DNA of 64,000 bases from positions 806,001 through 870,000 of the forward strand of contig JAEVLN010000017.1 in assembly GCA_018350325.1 (NCBI GenBank), written 5' to 3'. Every line of letters starts with the position of its first letter. Position 1 is the first letter of the stretch. The translations under genes were made by a program, and so were the position numbers. The notes under the pieces were generated by a model. That model saw only the letters and a program-made list of their open reading frames with translations, was not told where the DNA came from and made no database searches. This DNA comes from Globodera rostochiensis. Lineage: Eukaryota; Nematoda; Chromadorea; Rhabditida; Heteroderidae. Of the stretch, positions 40,656 to 51,164 are shown piece by piece.

Positions 40656-42736
40656 TTATTTGTTAGAGAGGCCCATTATGGTTTCCACGGCTTTGTAAAA
40701 TTTGTCTTCGTGGAGAATGGCCATATGCGTTGGCCCATCAATCTCCACCACTTTTTTGACCTTAATTTTGGTGAATTCAATTTATGTTAATTTTCCTGAA
40801 ATTAATCAAATCATCCAACCAATTTGCCTTCGTCCATCCATTTTTGGCACACGCGCAACGATTCGATGTTCACCAATGCGTCCCCATCGCCCATTTTGGC
40901 CTTGGGTCGTTTTGCGATTCCGTTCGTGTAATTATAAAAGATCGGCATTCCGTCGGCGGTTTTCGAGTGCACACAAAACATCTGATCAGAAGAGAAGTCA
41001 AATAAATTAGTCCAATTAATTGCACTAATCATCTAAAAAATAAAATAAATTGTGCCACCGGAGTGTATTTTTGTGCGTCGACGGTTGCGGTGAGTTCGTG
41101 GTAAAGTGGTGCCATATAGGCACTGCCTGCGAGTGCCAAAAATGCATCCATATTTTTGGTAGAATAATCGACGCCCGCGAGGGTCAAAAGCGTTTGGTTG
41201 GGCGGAAATGCCAACGTGGAGGGAAGCATCGCGAAAGAGGAGGGCATTGTGCGAATGAAATTGCGCACTATCGAGTCGGGGAGGATTAAAGAGCCGCCAA
41301 ACTGCAGCCGATCGGCATTGCCTAAAGCATTTTCATCCTTAGACATTTATTTTGAATCTGATCGAATGATTGGGGGCAAAGATTAAAGGAAATGGAAGGT
41401 TAAGAGCCAATTGTTTGTTTTATATTAAAAATGATTATGGGAATTCTAATTACCCGAGAGAATCTGCTCGACAAGCATCAAAGAGCCGGCCCAAGGAGCT
41501 GACACATTGATGGTCCCGTTCAAATACTTTTGTTGCCATTCCTTAATAGGTATTTAAAAATGTTTATAAAAATTGATTATATTTTCGACCTTCCCAACTT
41601 TTCGATTCAAAAAATAGTTGATGATCAGATTGCCCATACTGTGGCACACCAAAAATGCCTTTTGGCCCGATGCGTTGACGGACTTTTCAATAAGGTTGGT
41701 CAAATTGGCAAAGTATGGGTCCATTTCAACTGTATCCAAAATACATTTTAATTGTAATTAAATCTTCAATAAACTCGCCCATGTTGGCGGTTCGTCTCCA
41801 ATCGTAGGGCGCCGCCAGCAGAGTAACGTCCCTCTCGTAGCCGTGCTTCTCTTCAAAGTGTTGCACCATCGGCATGAATTGGGCCTCGTCCTGGTTCAAT
41901 TCGGTGCTGGCTCGACATGCAAAGTTCCAGCCCGTGTTCTCGGAGGACAGCAAGCAGGCCGTGGGCCACACACTGCAAATATAAAGCAACTTACAAATTT
42001 TTATTTTTTCTTTTATTTTTATAATGCAATAATTTCACATATTTTGCACCTGCCAAATGGCTTATCTCCCAGGAAAGTGACATTCACATTCGGTTGGTTG
42101 CTGAACACCTTCGTTGCTGGGTCATAGTGAAGCCTAAAAGAGCCATACGTCTCATTATTATTTATATTAAATTGATTAAAATTAATTTAAAATGGACAAA
42201 ATGCTTACGAAAGCATGTGCAGAAGACATGCCTGACGATTGATTATACGATCCGCCAGCATGGGGTTGATCCATGCCTTAAGGTACTTCCAATTGCGGGG
42301 ACATACGTCCACCAAATCAGCTGGAAATGGAATGTTATGGCCTTCCACGTACGCTTTGTTCGCGATGTATCCGTGCACTAAAACAATGAAATTAAATAAA
42401 TTAAATTTGATTTGATTTTTGTTATTTATTAGCTTTGGCATTCTCTTTGAGGATCTCAATTTTTGATTAATCAAATCCAAATGGTCTTTAGATTTTTTGT
42501 AAAACAAAATTCTTGAACAGCAAATTAATCCCACTCAAATAAAAAATAATTTTTATATTTACCAATTAAAAGATAAATTTACACAAAATAATTGGCGCCA
42601 GGGTTTTGGTGGTTGCCTTTGCCGTCTTTATACCGGTGACTTCATTTTGCGGTTCAATTGCGCGCCCCAAAGATGAAGGAATTCCAAAAGAAACAAAAAA
42701 CAAAATGATAAGCGCAAAAATGGACGGCTTTGGCAT
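40656..42736 (-). CDS. LCAT-like acyltransferase / group XV phospholipase, copy 3
   Basis: Intact third copy, nine exons and 452 residues, with all catalytic motifs. It differs from copies 1 and 2 by single bases: GTGTTGCACC for ATGTTGCACC (synonymous, near 41858), GGGTCGTT for GGGCCGTT (near 40906), and TTTGAGG for TTCGAGG in intron 1. Intron 3 is the long form seen in copy 1. Its stop lies only about 240 bp past the preceding 5S gene, so transcripts of the two converge. Confidence 0.92.
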
Positions 42737-43474
42737 CGGACTGCTATTTTGGAAAAATTACAATTTAATTAAATTTTTGTGAATAGGAACGGACGGACGA
42801 AACTTTCATTGACAAATGAGAACGTTAATAATTGTTTTGTACTAAAGAAGGACGGAGGTTGGGGAAATCCCTTTTAAGGAAAAGGAGGAGGGGAGGGGGG
42901 GGGATAGGTCAGTCAACCGAAAGGGCAAAAATGGCGATGTGAATCACACAGCAACAGAAGTTGGTTGGGTGTTGTGGGAAGGACGGCATTTTCGGGGAGG
43001 ACATTTGCCCTCGCTGATGTGAGTCCCTTCTGCTGTTGCTGTCGGGGTCAAAGGCCCTCCATCCATTGCATTTGGGTTGAATATGCCGAAAAGATCGAAG
43101 GACAATTTGGGTAAATGTGAAGGTCAAAATGGCTTTGACGTCATCGGGGTATGGGGTACTGTATTTGAAGCGACCGATTCAAAGAGATAATACAAAAGTT
43201 AATCAAAACTCATTTGGACTAAGCCTATTATTATAAAGTGTATCACAGCCCAAACTCGCAAATATATTAAGAATTTCGGAATTTAAACATTATGCAATTT
43301 TTTTACGAGGTTTTGTTACACCAATTTCTGGACTATTTTAATTTATTTGATATGATATTTCAATAGATTTATCGCTTTATCGAATTTATCGTATCGTGCC
43401 GCACACTAGAAGACTTCATGAGGCTGAACCAAATTTGGTGATAGTTTTCCTACACGCCGTTCAGTCGCCACATT

Positions 43475-43593
43475 GTTTACGACCATACCACGTTGAAAGC
43501 ACGCCATCCCGTCCGATCTGGCAAGTTAAGCAACGTTGGGCCTCCTTAGTACTTGGAACGGAGACGTCCTGGGAATCGGAGGTGTTGTAAACT
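43475..43593 (+). rRNA. 5S ribosomal RNA, copy 3
   Basis: 119 nt, identical to copy 1 by eye. The upstream spacer here is about 260 bp shorter than in copy 2 (a deletion joining CACCAA to TTTCTGG near 43323), yet the 100 bp directly before the gene are conserved, consistent with an upstream polymerase III promoter part. Confidence 0.95.
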
Positions 43594-43880
43594 TTTTCCC
43601 CTTATTTTTAAAGGTTTATTTTTGTTTACATTTTTTAATCATTTAGATTTTGTTTTAAAAATATCGATTTTTATTTCCCCTTGTTCAAAAGCAAATGTTT
43701 AAATGAAATTTGATAAGCTGTTACTTAAAGAAAAATTTAAAACCAAATTGCAAAAATTATGTATCAAAATTTCTGTTTACATTAAGATTCATTTAAATAG
43801 AATAATCGCAAATAAAGTTGAATTAAAAATAAAATGTTTGATGGTTAATTTGAAGAGAGCAAATCCGTTCATTTTAATGT

Positions 43881-44135
43881 TTATTTGTTAGAGAGGCCCA
43901 TTATGGTTTCCACGGCTTTGTAAAATTTGTCCTCGTGGAGAATGGCCATATGCGTTGGGCCGTCAATCTCCACCACTTTTTTGACCTTAATTTTGGTGAA
44001 TTCAATTTATGTTAATTTTCCTGAAATTAATCAAATCATCCAACCAATTTGCCTTCGTCCATCCATTTTTGGCACACGCGCAACGATTCGATGTTCACCA
44101 ATGCGTCCCCATCGCCCATTTTGGCCTTGGGTCGT
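43881..44135 (-). pseudogene. Truncated LCAT-like gene, copy 4 (3' end only)
   Basis: Contains the last exon (43985-43881, ending in the same stop) and the 3' part of the penultimate exon, with the Asp motif GDGDALVN. Similarity stops abruptly at about 44135, where unrelated sequence begins. The nucleophile region and signal peptide are absent. It shares the GGGTCGTT variant with copy 3. It marks the right edge of the array. Confidence 0.9.
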
Positions 44136-45044
44136 TCTCATCCTTAAATCGGACCAATTGATAGATTTGAAAAAAGCTGAATTCAAATTCTATTTATTTT
44201 TTCCGCGAAAATATTTAGTGAATATTTAAACCCAATTTCGGTGGGCCACAATTGGAAGTGGCACAATTGGCTGCGCTTACAGAGAAATGGAAATTTTAAG
44301 AGGAGAAAATGGGCTCCGGCTGGATCCATCGGGACTGAGCCTTTTCTCAAAGCGTACATGTTTGAGCAATCCTCACAACCACCCCCCAAATATGCTTCAG
44401 AGATTAAATTCAATTTCAAATCATTTTCACGGTGTCTCGTTTGTTTCCCGTCGATTAACTCATTTACTGCTCGAGGTCCTCGCCACGTTTCCTCCACACC
44501 CATCACATTTATTCTCCTTTCAATCAGCCGCCACCTCTCCCACCCGTCCGTCCGCCTCTTCTGTTCCAGCCACCAAATAATCCCCGTCGCCATCCCCCCC
44601 CCCCCCCACTCTTTTACGTTGCTCTGCCGTTTTCCCCAAATCGATAGTCGCGCATCGCATTCGACTGGCTGGATGTTGTTGTTGTTGCTGCTGTCGTCGT
44701 TTGGTGGTGAAAATGAAATGATTGGAGAAGCACCAACCAACCAACCCCTTTCATCAAATTTAAACCATTTTGGGCGTTCCGCCAGCCCCCCACCCAACCC
44801 AAAATGCAAATTAGGGGAGGGCCATAACTTTCTTTACCACACCGAACATTACCATTCACCTTGAGGAGAGATAGAAGAATTTAACGACGATGATTGGAGC
44901 AATCGCTCCATATCTGACGAAGATCCGTCGAAGGTCGGTCTGACATGAATGGCAGGGACGTAGCCTGGGGGGTGGGGGGGGGGGTTATTTCGGGGGGGGG
45001 GGAATTCCCACTTTCCCCCCTCCCCCTGGCTACGTCCCTGGTTT
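44136..45044. other. 5' flank of the innexin gene
   Basis: Overlapping long open frames run on both strands (about 44183-44864), but they have low-complexity composition (poly-C, GTTGTTGTTG) and no family features. I treat them as non-coding. The innexin start exon or promoter may lie here; I cannot place it. Confidence 0.4.
44953..45040. mobile_element. hAT-type MITE abutting the first recognised innexin exon
   Basis: CAGGGACGTAGCC on the left and GGCTACGTCCCTG on the right are perfect 13-bp inverted ends of a well-known hAT MITE form. The interior is almost pure G then C homopolymer. The possible 8-bp flanks (ATGAATGG, GTTTGTGG) match only partly. The right end lies four bases before the first recognised innexin codon. 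Confidence 0.8.
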
Positions 45045-47786
45045 GTGGCCCAACTGACGACCCATCCCCAACTTTACGACGACTTTAGCTACCAATCCAA
45101 TGACATCGTTGACCGACTCAACTACCAGTACACGGCGGTGCTTCTCTCTTTTGCGGCCATCACAATGGCGGCCACCCAATATGTCGGCAAACCAATTCAG
45201 GTAAGTGCCTGGGGCTATTGCTTGATGAAGCATGATAAAGTGTTCGTAGTTGTAGTTAGAGTTGCACAAGACCGGTTACTAATTGAAACCGGAACCGTTC
45301 ACCGGCTTGAGAAAACCTGAACCGTTATCCGGGTGTCAAAGCCGGACGGCTAAAACACCACTAATGATCGAAAGTCTGCTAATTATTAGGGATCGGATTT
45401 TCTTTTTTTGCGAATAACGAATCATGAGAGAAGGCTGGAAATATGTAGCATTCATTTGGAAAAATTTTAGAATTAGAGCGACTTTTTAGTCAATATAAAT
45501 CAATATTTTGCCATTTTTCCATAATATTGTAAATTCATATTTTTGACATTTACTAACTAATAAGACCTTTTCTGGACCAAAAATACACCCATAAAAATCG
45601 ATATTTTCTTAAAATTTTTTTAAATTTGAATTTATAAATTCCAAAACATGTCAAATTATTAAAAATGCTTAATTTTGCTAAAATTTTGATTAACTTTCTT
45701 AACAAAATTGAGTCAAAATTTCTAAAATTTTTCTCAGCGGCGCCTATCGGCACCGCTGACCCCCACCCCCCTAAAAGTAAAGCAGAATCTCAAAAAAATA
45801 ATATGATAAAATTGATGTTAAAGATAATGAGGAAGATATTTTTGAATAACAAAAATTTTTTTTTGTTTTACCATTACAAAAAAAATCTCCCTTGAAAAGT
45901 CCCGGGTTTTCTGGTCCCGGGAAGTCCCGGTCCCGTCCCTACCCTAAAAATTATTTTTCCATTTTTTTAATCTGCCAAGAATTGGCATTTTGCTGATCAA
46001 AATATTGCTTTTTAAATCGGTGTAGGTAAACGGTATTAACCGATATCGGATATTTCCAAGCAAATTTATCGCTAAATTTTTAAATTTTACCGTACCAACC
46101 CCTAATTCTGATCGTTCTCAATTTGTTTAGTGTTGGGTACCACCCGAATTCACCGGAGCATGGGAAAAGTAAAGTTTTAAATGTAAAAATCGAAATAACA
46201 ATTATACATAAATCGCAGATATGCGGAGACATATTGCTTTGTGAAAGGTACTTTTCCATTACTAATTTGTAAGTAGATCACCTCAATTTGAAACTTTTTT
46301 GCCATAATATCCGCCCGCTCATGGCCACCCCTCATTAGGGATAATTATGGTTGGGCTTGCCGGTCCCTGGGAATTCTTCGGTTATCCGACGGGGGGGGGG
46401 AATTTTGGTATCACAAAAAATTAATCCGATAATTTTGGGCACATATTTCCTACCGATTGACGAGTCCGTCGACAATTCCTACGCTCAACGCGAGAATGTA
46501 TTCGTCGGTTACTACCAATGGGTACGGATTCTGAACATGGAACAAATTAAACGCTAATGATTTAAAAGGTGCCACTTGTGCTGGCGGCACAAGCAATTCT
46601 CTTTTATCTTCCTTCGTTCATTTGGAAGTCGTGCAATTTCAGTACCGGTAATGACATTTTATTGTGATTTGCTGTGTACCCTTCCCCTCCCCCCAAGGCA
46701 TAAACGTGAAGAGTGTGCTGAACAGTGCGGCACTTGTCAAGAAGAAGTTCGACAAGGACACCCGTGGTGCACAAGTGCAGAAAGCAGCCAACCATCTGAT
46801 GGTCAGTTTTAGGGACGTTATTAATGACTCAATAAATGCTCTACCCTTTCAGGAAGCACTAACTATGCAAAAGGAGTTGAAGACATGTGAGTTGTTCGTT
46901 CACGTCGTTAAAAGATGGACAAACAACGCGCTTTTGTTCAGCTACAATGGTTCTGTCAAGTTTGGGGAAGCGTAACGGCGTGTTCCTCGTCTGCTTGTAC
47001 TTGTTCACCAAGTTGCTTTACGTGGCCAATGTTTTTCTGCAATTTGTCATTCTGAACGCCTTTCTTGGTCCCCAATACACATTCTGGGGCATTGGAATTC
47101 TCGCGGACATTTGGAATGGAAGAGAATGGAACGAGTAATTTAGCCTTTACATTTGGTAGAACTTAGGCAAAACAACACAAAGGTCTGGACATTTTCCACG
47201 CGTCACAATGTGCGACTTCAATGTCCGAGTGCTTGGCAACATTCACAGATGGACAGTTCAATGTGTGCTGATGATCAACATGTTCAACGAGAAAATATTC
47301 GTGTTCTTCTGGTGATTTACCCTCCTCCTTAAGCATCTAACCCCCCCCCCCCCTCAGGTTTTGGTTCATTTTTGTCGGCATCCTCTCTGTGCTTAGCCTT
47401 CTTTATTGGACGGTTGCCAGTTTGCTTCCCGGCTGTCAGAAAGCCTATGTCTGCAAATATCTCCGTTGCGTGGGCGTTATTGCCAACTTCACCACTCATC
47501 GGGAGCAGCGACTGATCGACTCATTCTTGGCCCATTTTTTGCGTACCGATGGGATCTTTTTGTTGCGAATGATTCAGGTGAAGCTTTTGGGGTGGTGCCA
47601 CCAATTAGTAAAATGCATTTACATTTACTCCCAACACAGACAAATGGAGGCGATCTGTTGGTTGGGGAGATCATTGCGGCATTGTTCAGCCGTTATCAGG
47701 CAAAGCTTGAGGACCAGCATAATGACCCGTCGGCACCAGTGCCCGTAACTGTCGGTGTAGAAACGCCAGGGTCAACAACCCTTTGA
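45045..47786 (+). CDS. Innexin gap-junction protein
   Basis: Four-pass membrane protein that forms invertebrate gap junctions. Exons: (5' end unknown) 45045-45200, 46131-46168, 46219-46247, 46439-46521, 46569-46647, 46698-46801, 46853-46886, 46942-47134, 47183-47311, 47358-47577, 47640-47786; about 403 residues. Hallmarks: [92 protein letters not shown]. No ATG is found in frame at the 5' end: a MITE lies immediately before it, so a short upstream exon or a disrupted start is likely. The exon at 46439 is preceded by TTTTGG, not AG. The exon at 47358 follows a run of 12 or more C. Confidence 0.85.
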
Positions 47787-48508
47787 CCCTCTGACTAACA
47801 AAACCAACAATAATAATATGTAGTTCACAATGTTCAATATGATGATGACGTTTATGTGAATAACACTTGCACCCAGAAAGTATAAAAGCGGTTTCGGGTT
47901 TTTTCGACTTTTGAAAAAAAAGATATTTGGGGAAACAAACTGAACTTTTTTTACACTAAAATCACTTATTATTTTCAAAAAAAGAAACAAACGACAAATA
48001 AAAAGGGAAACGCCGACTTTTATATGAGGTTCAAATTAGAGCCCGGACTTGAGCTTCGAGCGAGAGCTCAAGTCGAGATTTTTCAAGATCTCGAGACGAG
48101 ATTCTCGTCTCGACCGGGCTCTAGTTTAAATACGGAACACATACGGTAGGAGGTCGTTTGAGTCTAGCCGGTTGAGTCATATTTGAGTCTGGTTGGAAGG
48201 AAAAAAGCGTTTTAATTGAGTGTGCTAAAGACGGAGAACACCAGTTAGGTAATTGTTTTGGGTCATTTGATAAATAAATTTGTATAAAAATAAATTATTG
48301 CATTTTGAGAGCGTATTTTCGTTTTGCGTTATCGTCTGAAATTTAAAGCAGCAATTTTCCCTTCAAATTTTGGGTTTTTGGGCCTTTCCGTCTTCGTTTT
48401 TTGTTGCAATAAAATTGGTGTCCCCAGCTGCTAGGCCATAAATGGTCCCTTTTTACTGCATTTGTTGTTCAGTATTTTAAGCATTCCCCCGACACATTTT
48501 GTTTGAAA
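47787..48508. other. Intergenic region between innexin and three-finger gene
   Basis: Contains the MITE at 48037. The rest is AT-rich and I see no gene. Confidence 0.4.
48037..48123. mobile_element. Palindromic hAT-type MITE
   Basis: The ends are TAGAGCCCGG and CCGGGCTCTA, and nearly the whole 87 bp folds back on itself. The flanking octamers GTTCAAAT and GTTTAAAT differ at one base. Confidence 0.78.
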
Positions 48509-49785
48509 ATGGTTTTAAAATGCCCTTTGCTTTTCCTTTTCTTTGCTTTTGCTCAATCGATCGGTGCCGCCAACGAGCAAATTCCACTGGCAGCGGCGAC
48601 GGCATTAAAGCCAATACAAAATAGCCTCGAGCACAATTCGACGAATGTTTCAATGCTTTGCTATTACTGTCGTCATTCGAACAAGTAATTAATTATTTAG
48701 GCAGACAAACAGACTCATACCGTATCGCGAATATTGTCCAAAATCAAAAAACAATATTTCGGAACATAGTCAACGAGTTCAAATGGGTTACCCTATGTTT
48801 TGCCAACTCAGAAAATGTTACATTTTGCCAACTGTACATTTTGCCAACTTAGATTTTTGGATTGTTTTTGAATGTTTTTAGGCCAAAAGATGCCGAAAAA
48901 ATTTTGAACTCTAAAAACCTTCGGGTCCGTGTTCGAAATCGATCGAAATTTAAGTTTGTGATGAGTTGGCAAAACGTAGGGACACCGTTCAAATGAGAAT
49001 AGCTTTTAATCAATTGTTGTCACCGCGCGGTCCTTCACCTTCAGAGCGCATAAGGATTTGTCAGATCCGTTGATTGAACGCTCGGAATGTTTAAGCCCCG
49101 AACTGTTCGCCAATCAAAGCCAATTTCAGCGCCAATGTGCGCCAAATGAAGGATTTTGTATGGTCAGTCAAAAGTTTAAGAAAGGAGTACAACTCGCTGT
49201 TCCTGACCGGCGGGTTCAAGTCACAGATAATGATAGTTCAGGTTCAGATCAGAAACTAAAAGCCCGGATTGGAACGAGAGCCCATCGGATTTATCGGGAT
49301 TGAATTAATTAGCTTACAAATTAGGCACTTTCCCATTAGACCTCCGTCTCCTCCATGAACGGCTTCTTTGTGGAGATGCGTCGCGACTGTGCCGAACGAT
49401 GCCGCGCCGGCTGTCAGGAGAATGGCTACGGACTTTTCAAGCGACAATGTCTGACTGTGGCAACAAATAAATGCCGTTGGGCATTCATCTCAAAATCTAT
49501 TTTTGCTTCCCCCCCCCCCCCCAAGGCGCTCGATGCTGTCGTTCCCCGTTGTGCAATCATTTCGACGGTCGCACTTTTCTTTTGAACGACGAAAGCGTCC
49601 AGCAAATGCCCGAAGGCTTTAACTTTGGAGGAGCTGACGAAGATGCCGTGGACAGTCTTTTGGAGCATCGAATTGAGAAGGGCCTTGAGAAGGGCGAAAA
49701 TGGCGCACAGAAAATGGCAACCAATCCCTTCGGGGCACTTTTGGCCACATTTTTGGAAGCGATTTTATTTGTAAATATTTTGTGA
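48509..49785 (+). CDS. Secreted, GPI-type single Ly6/three-finger protein
   Basis: Four exons (48509-48684, 49045-49162, 49340-49448, 49526-49785) give 220 residues. Signal peptide: LLFLFFAFAQSIGAAN. The three-finger domain opens CYYCRHSN and includes CAPNEGFC, RDCAERCRAGCQENGYG and the closing CCRSPLCNHF (CC...LCN). The C-terminus is hydrophobic (FGALLATFLEAILFVNIL), fitting GPI attachment. The last acceptor lies after a run of 13 or so C (49510-49522) then AAG. It is the second such gene in the window but shares little sequence with the three-domain gene at 5090. Role unknown; such proteins often modulate receptors or the cell surface. Confidence 0.85.
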
Positions 49786-50072
49786 CGTAAGAAGACTCAA
49801 TGTGTAGTGAAATGCATGTCCAAAACCAACTCCAACAATTTAAATAAAAAGTGCATAATGTCTTGGCTGCAAAAAAAGAGGAAGAAAAACAAAGAAAAAA
49901 GAGCAACAAAATTAGACCCATCCAGACTTCAAATAATTAAAGAAAATTGGGCGCCTTTCTTTTTATGAAATTTAATTGAAATTAATTAAAATGAAGACCT
50001 CTTGAATTTGAAAGGATGTTAAAGGCAACAAACAATTTTTTTATTCTAAAAATTGTCTGAGAATATGTTAAT

Positions 50073-51164
50073 TAGAGATCGGCCAGAAGGTTCGGCCGGT
50101 ACTATTCGGTAAAGTACCGAAAAATACCGTTACAAAAAAGTTTCGGTACTTTTCGAAAAGGTTCGGTCGGGATTTTTCGGTAAAGTACCGAAAAAGTACT
50201 GGTACCGAAAAGTACCGAAAAAAAATTGTCGGTACTTTTTCGGTTTTCGGTACCAAAATTTTTTAGAGTAATTTTTTTAACAAAACTCATTTATTTTGGA
50301 AATTTTGGCTTTTCAAATGTTTATAAATCATTTTAGGAAGCTTGAGGTTCAAGAAAATCAGAATTTCGGCCTGTTCTTGTTCTGTGGCAGAATTTTTAAG
50401 TTTTTGGTTTAGTTTGAAGGGGGAGAGGGGGTCGGCGGTGCCGATAGGCGCCGCCGAGAAAATTTTGCATTTTTTGATGGAATTTGTTAAGAAAAATGGC
50501 CTAAAAATGCATCGCTGAAGAGAAAAAAATGATCAGAAAAATTAAAAATAAATCAACTTTTCTCGGGCCGAGTCTTTTCAAAAAATTAATTTATTTAAAT
50601 GCTCCTTATTTTCTCTATTTTTCTAGCATTATTTGGTGAATTTTTTAATGTTAAGTAAATAAAAAATTTATAGGTTACCTTAATATTTTAAAAATCTGAA
50701 ATATTTTTAAAAAATTTTTGAAAAAATTGTTTTCTTTCCCATAAAGTTAATTGAAAAACAGAAAAAACTATTTACACCGTCGGGGTTTGAACCCCGGGCA
50801 ACCACGTCACTCACATCACACCACCAAGGCATAAATGAACAAAAAGAAATTTCACTCTAGGACTCGAACTTTAGACAAAATCGAATTTCCCTAAATGTTT
50901 AACCACTGAGCCACGTGAGATTACGCAGAATGAGTGATATATTACCAAATTTTTCCGTTCAGTACTTTTTTCGGGACTCAAAGTTTCTTCGGTCGGTACC
51001 TTCGGTTCTCAAAAAGTTTCGGTCGGTTCTTTTCGGTAAAATACCGAAAAAGTATCGGTACTTTTCGAAAAAGTTCGGTCGGTACTATTCGGTAAAGTAC
51101 TGATGCCTGAGTACCGAAAAGTACCGAAAAAGCGTCGGTACTTTCCCGTACCGTCCGATCTCTA
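50073..51164. mobile_element. Non-autonomous hAT-type element, 1.09 kb, perfect 8-bp duplication
   Basis: The ends are TAGAGATCGG and CCGATCTCTA, flanked by identical ATGTTAAT octamers. Subterminal regions of about 200 bp are dense in GGTACTTTTCGG/CCGAAAAGTACC motifs, so the ends can fold into long hairpins. The core carries GTCGGCGGTGCCGATAGG (50431) and tRNA-like segments (50775-50922). No transposase frame. Confidence 0.92.
50775..50922 (-). repeat. tRNA-like (SINE-type) segments inside the hAT element
   Basis: On the minus strand, CACGTGGCTCAGTGGTTAAA is a good polymerase III A box, and AAGTTCGAGTCCTAG, about 45 nt on, a good B box (50852-50922). A second segment (about 50829-50775) ends CCCGGGGTTCAAACCCCGAC, a strong tRNA T-arm. 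They may be decayed tRNAs or a SINE carried by the transposon. Confidence 0.6.

Larger units (their letters stand above)
32700..44135. repeat. Tandem array of 5S rRNA + LCAT-like gene units
   Basis: Units of about 3.2-4.2 kb are repeated head to tail. LCAT stop codons lie at 33021, 37241, 40656 and 43881 (spacings 4220, 3415, 3225). 5S genes start at 36854, 40296 and 43475. Introns, exons and spacers are nearly identical, with scattered single-base differences. The first spacer is longer because it holds extra sequence, including a MITE at 35987. The last unit breaks at 44135 inside the LCAT gene. Variants are mixed between copies (intron 3 is alike in copies 1 and 3 but shorter in 2; a GGGTCGTT variant is shared by 3 and 4), as expected from unequal crossing-over or gene conversion. 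Confidence 0.93.

Noticed and set aside
32700..44135. SL1 spliced-leader RNA gene within the 5S units, as in Caenorhabditis
   Set aside because: I searched the spacers for the SL1 core (GGTTTAATTACCCAAGTTTGAG-like, first 20 bases) and found nothing convincing; TAATTACCC near 33812 lies at an LCAT splice donor.
44183..44864. Overlapping 207-208-codon frames on both strands
   Set aside because: Low-complexity composition, no family motifs, and overlapping frames on both strands without splice support; treated as innexin 5' flank.
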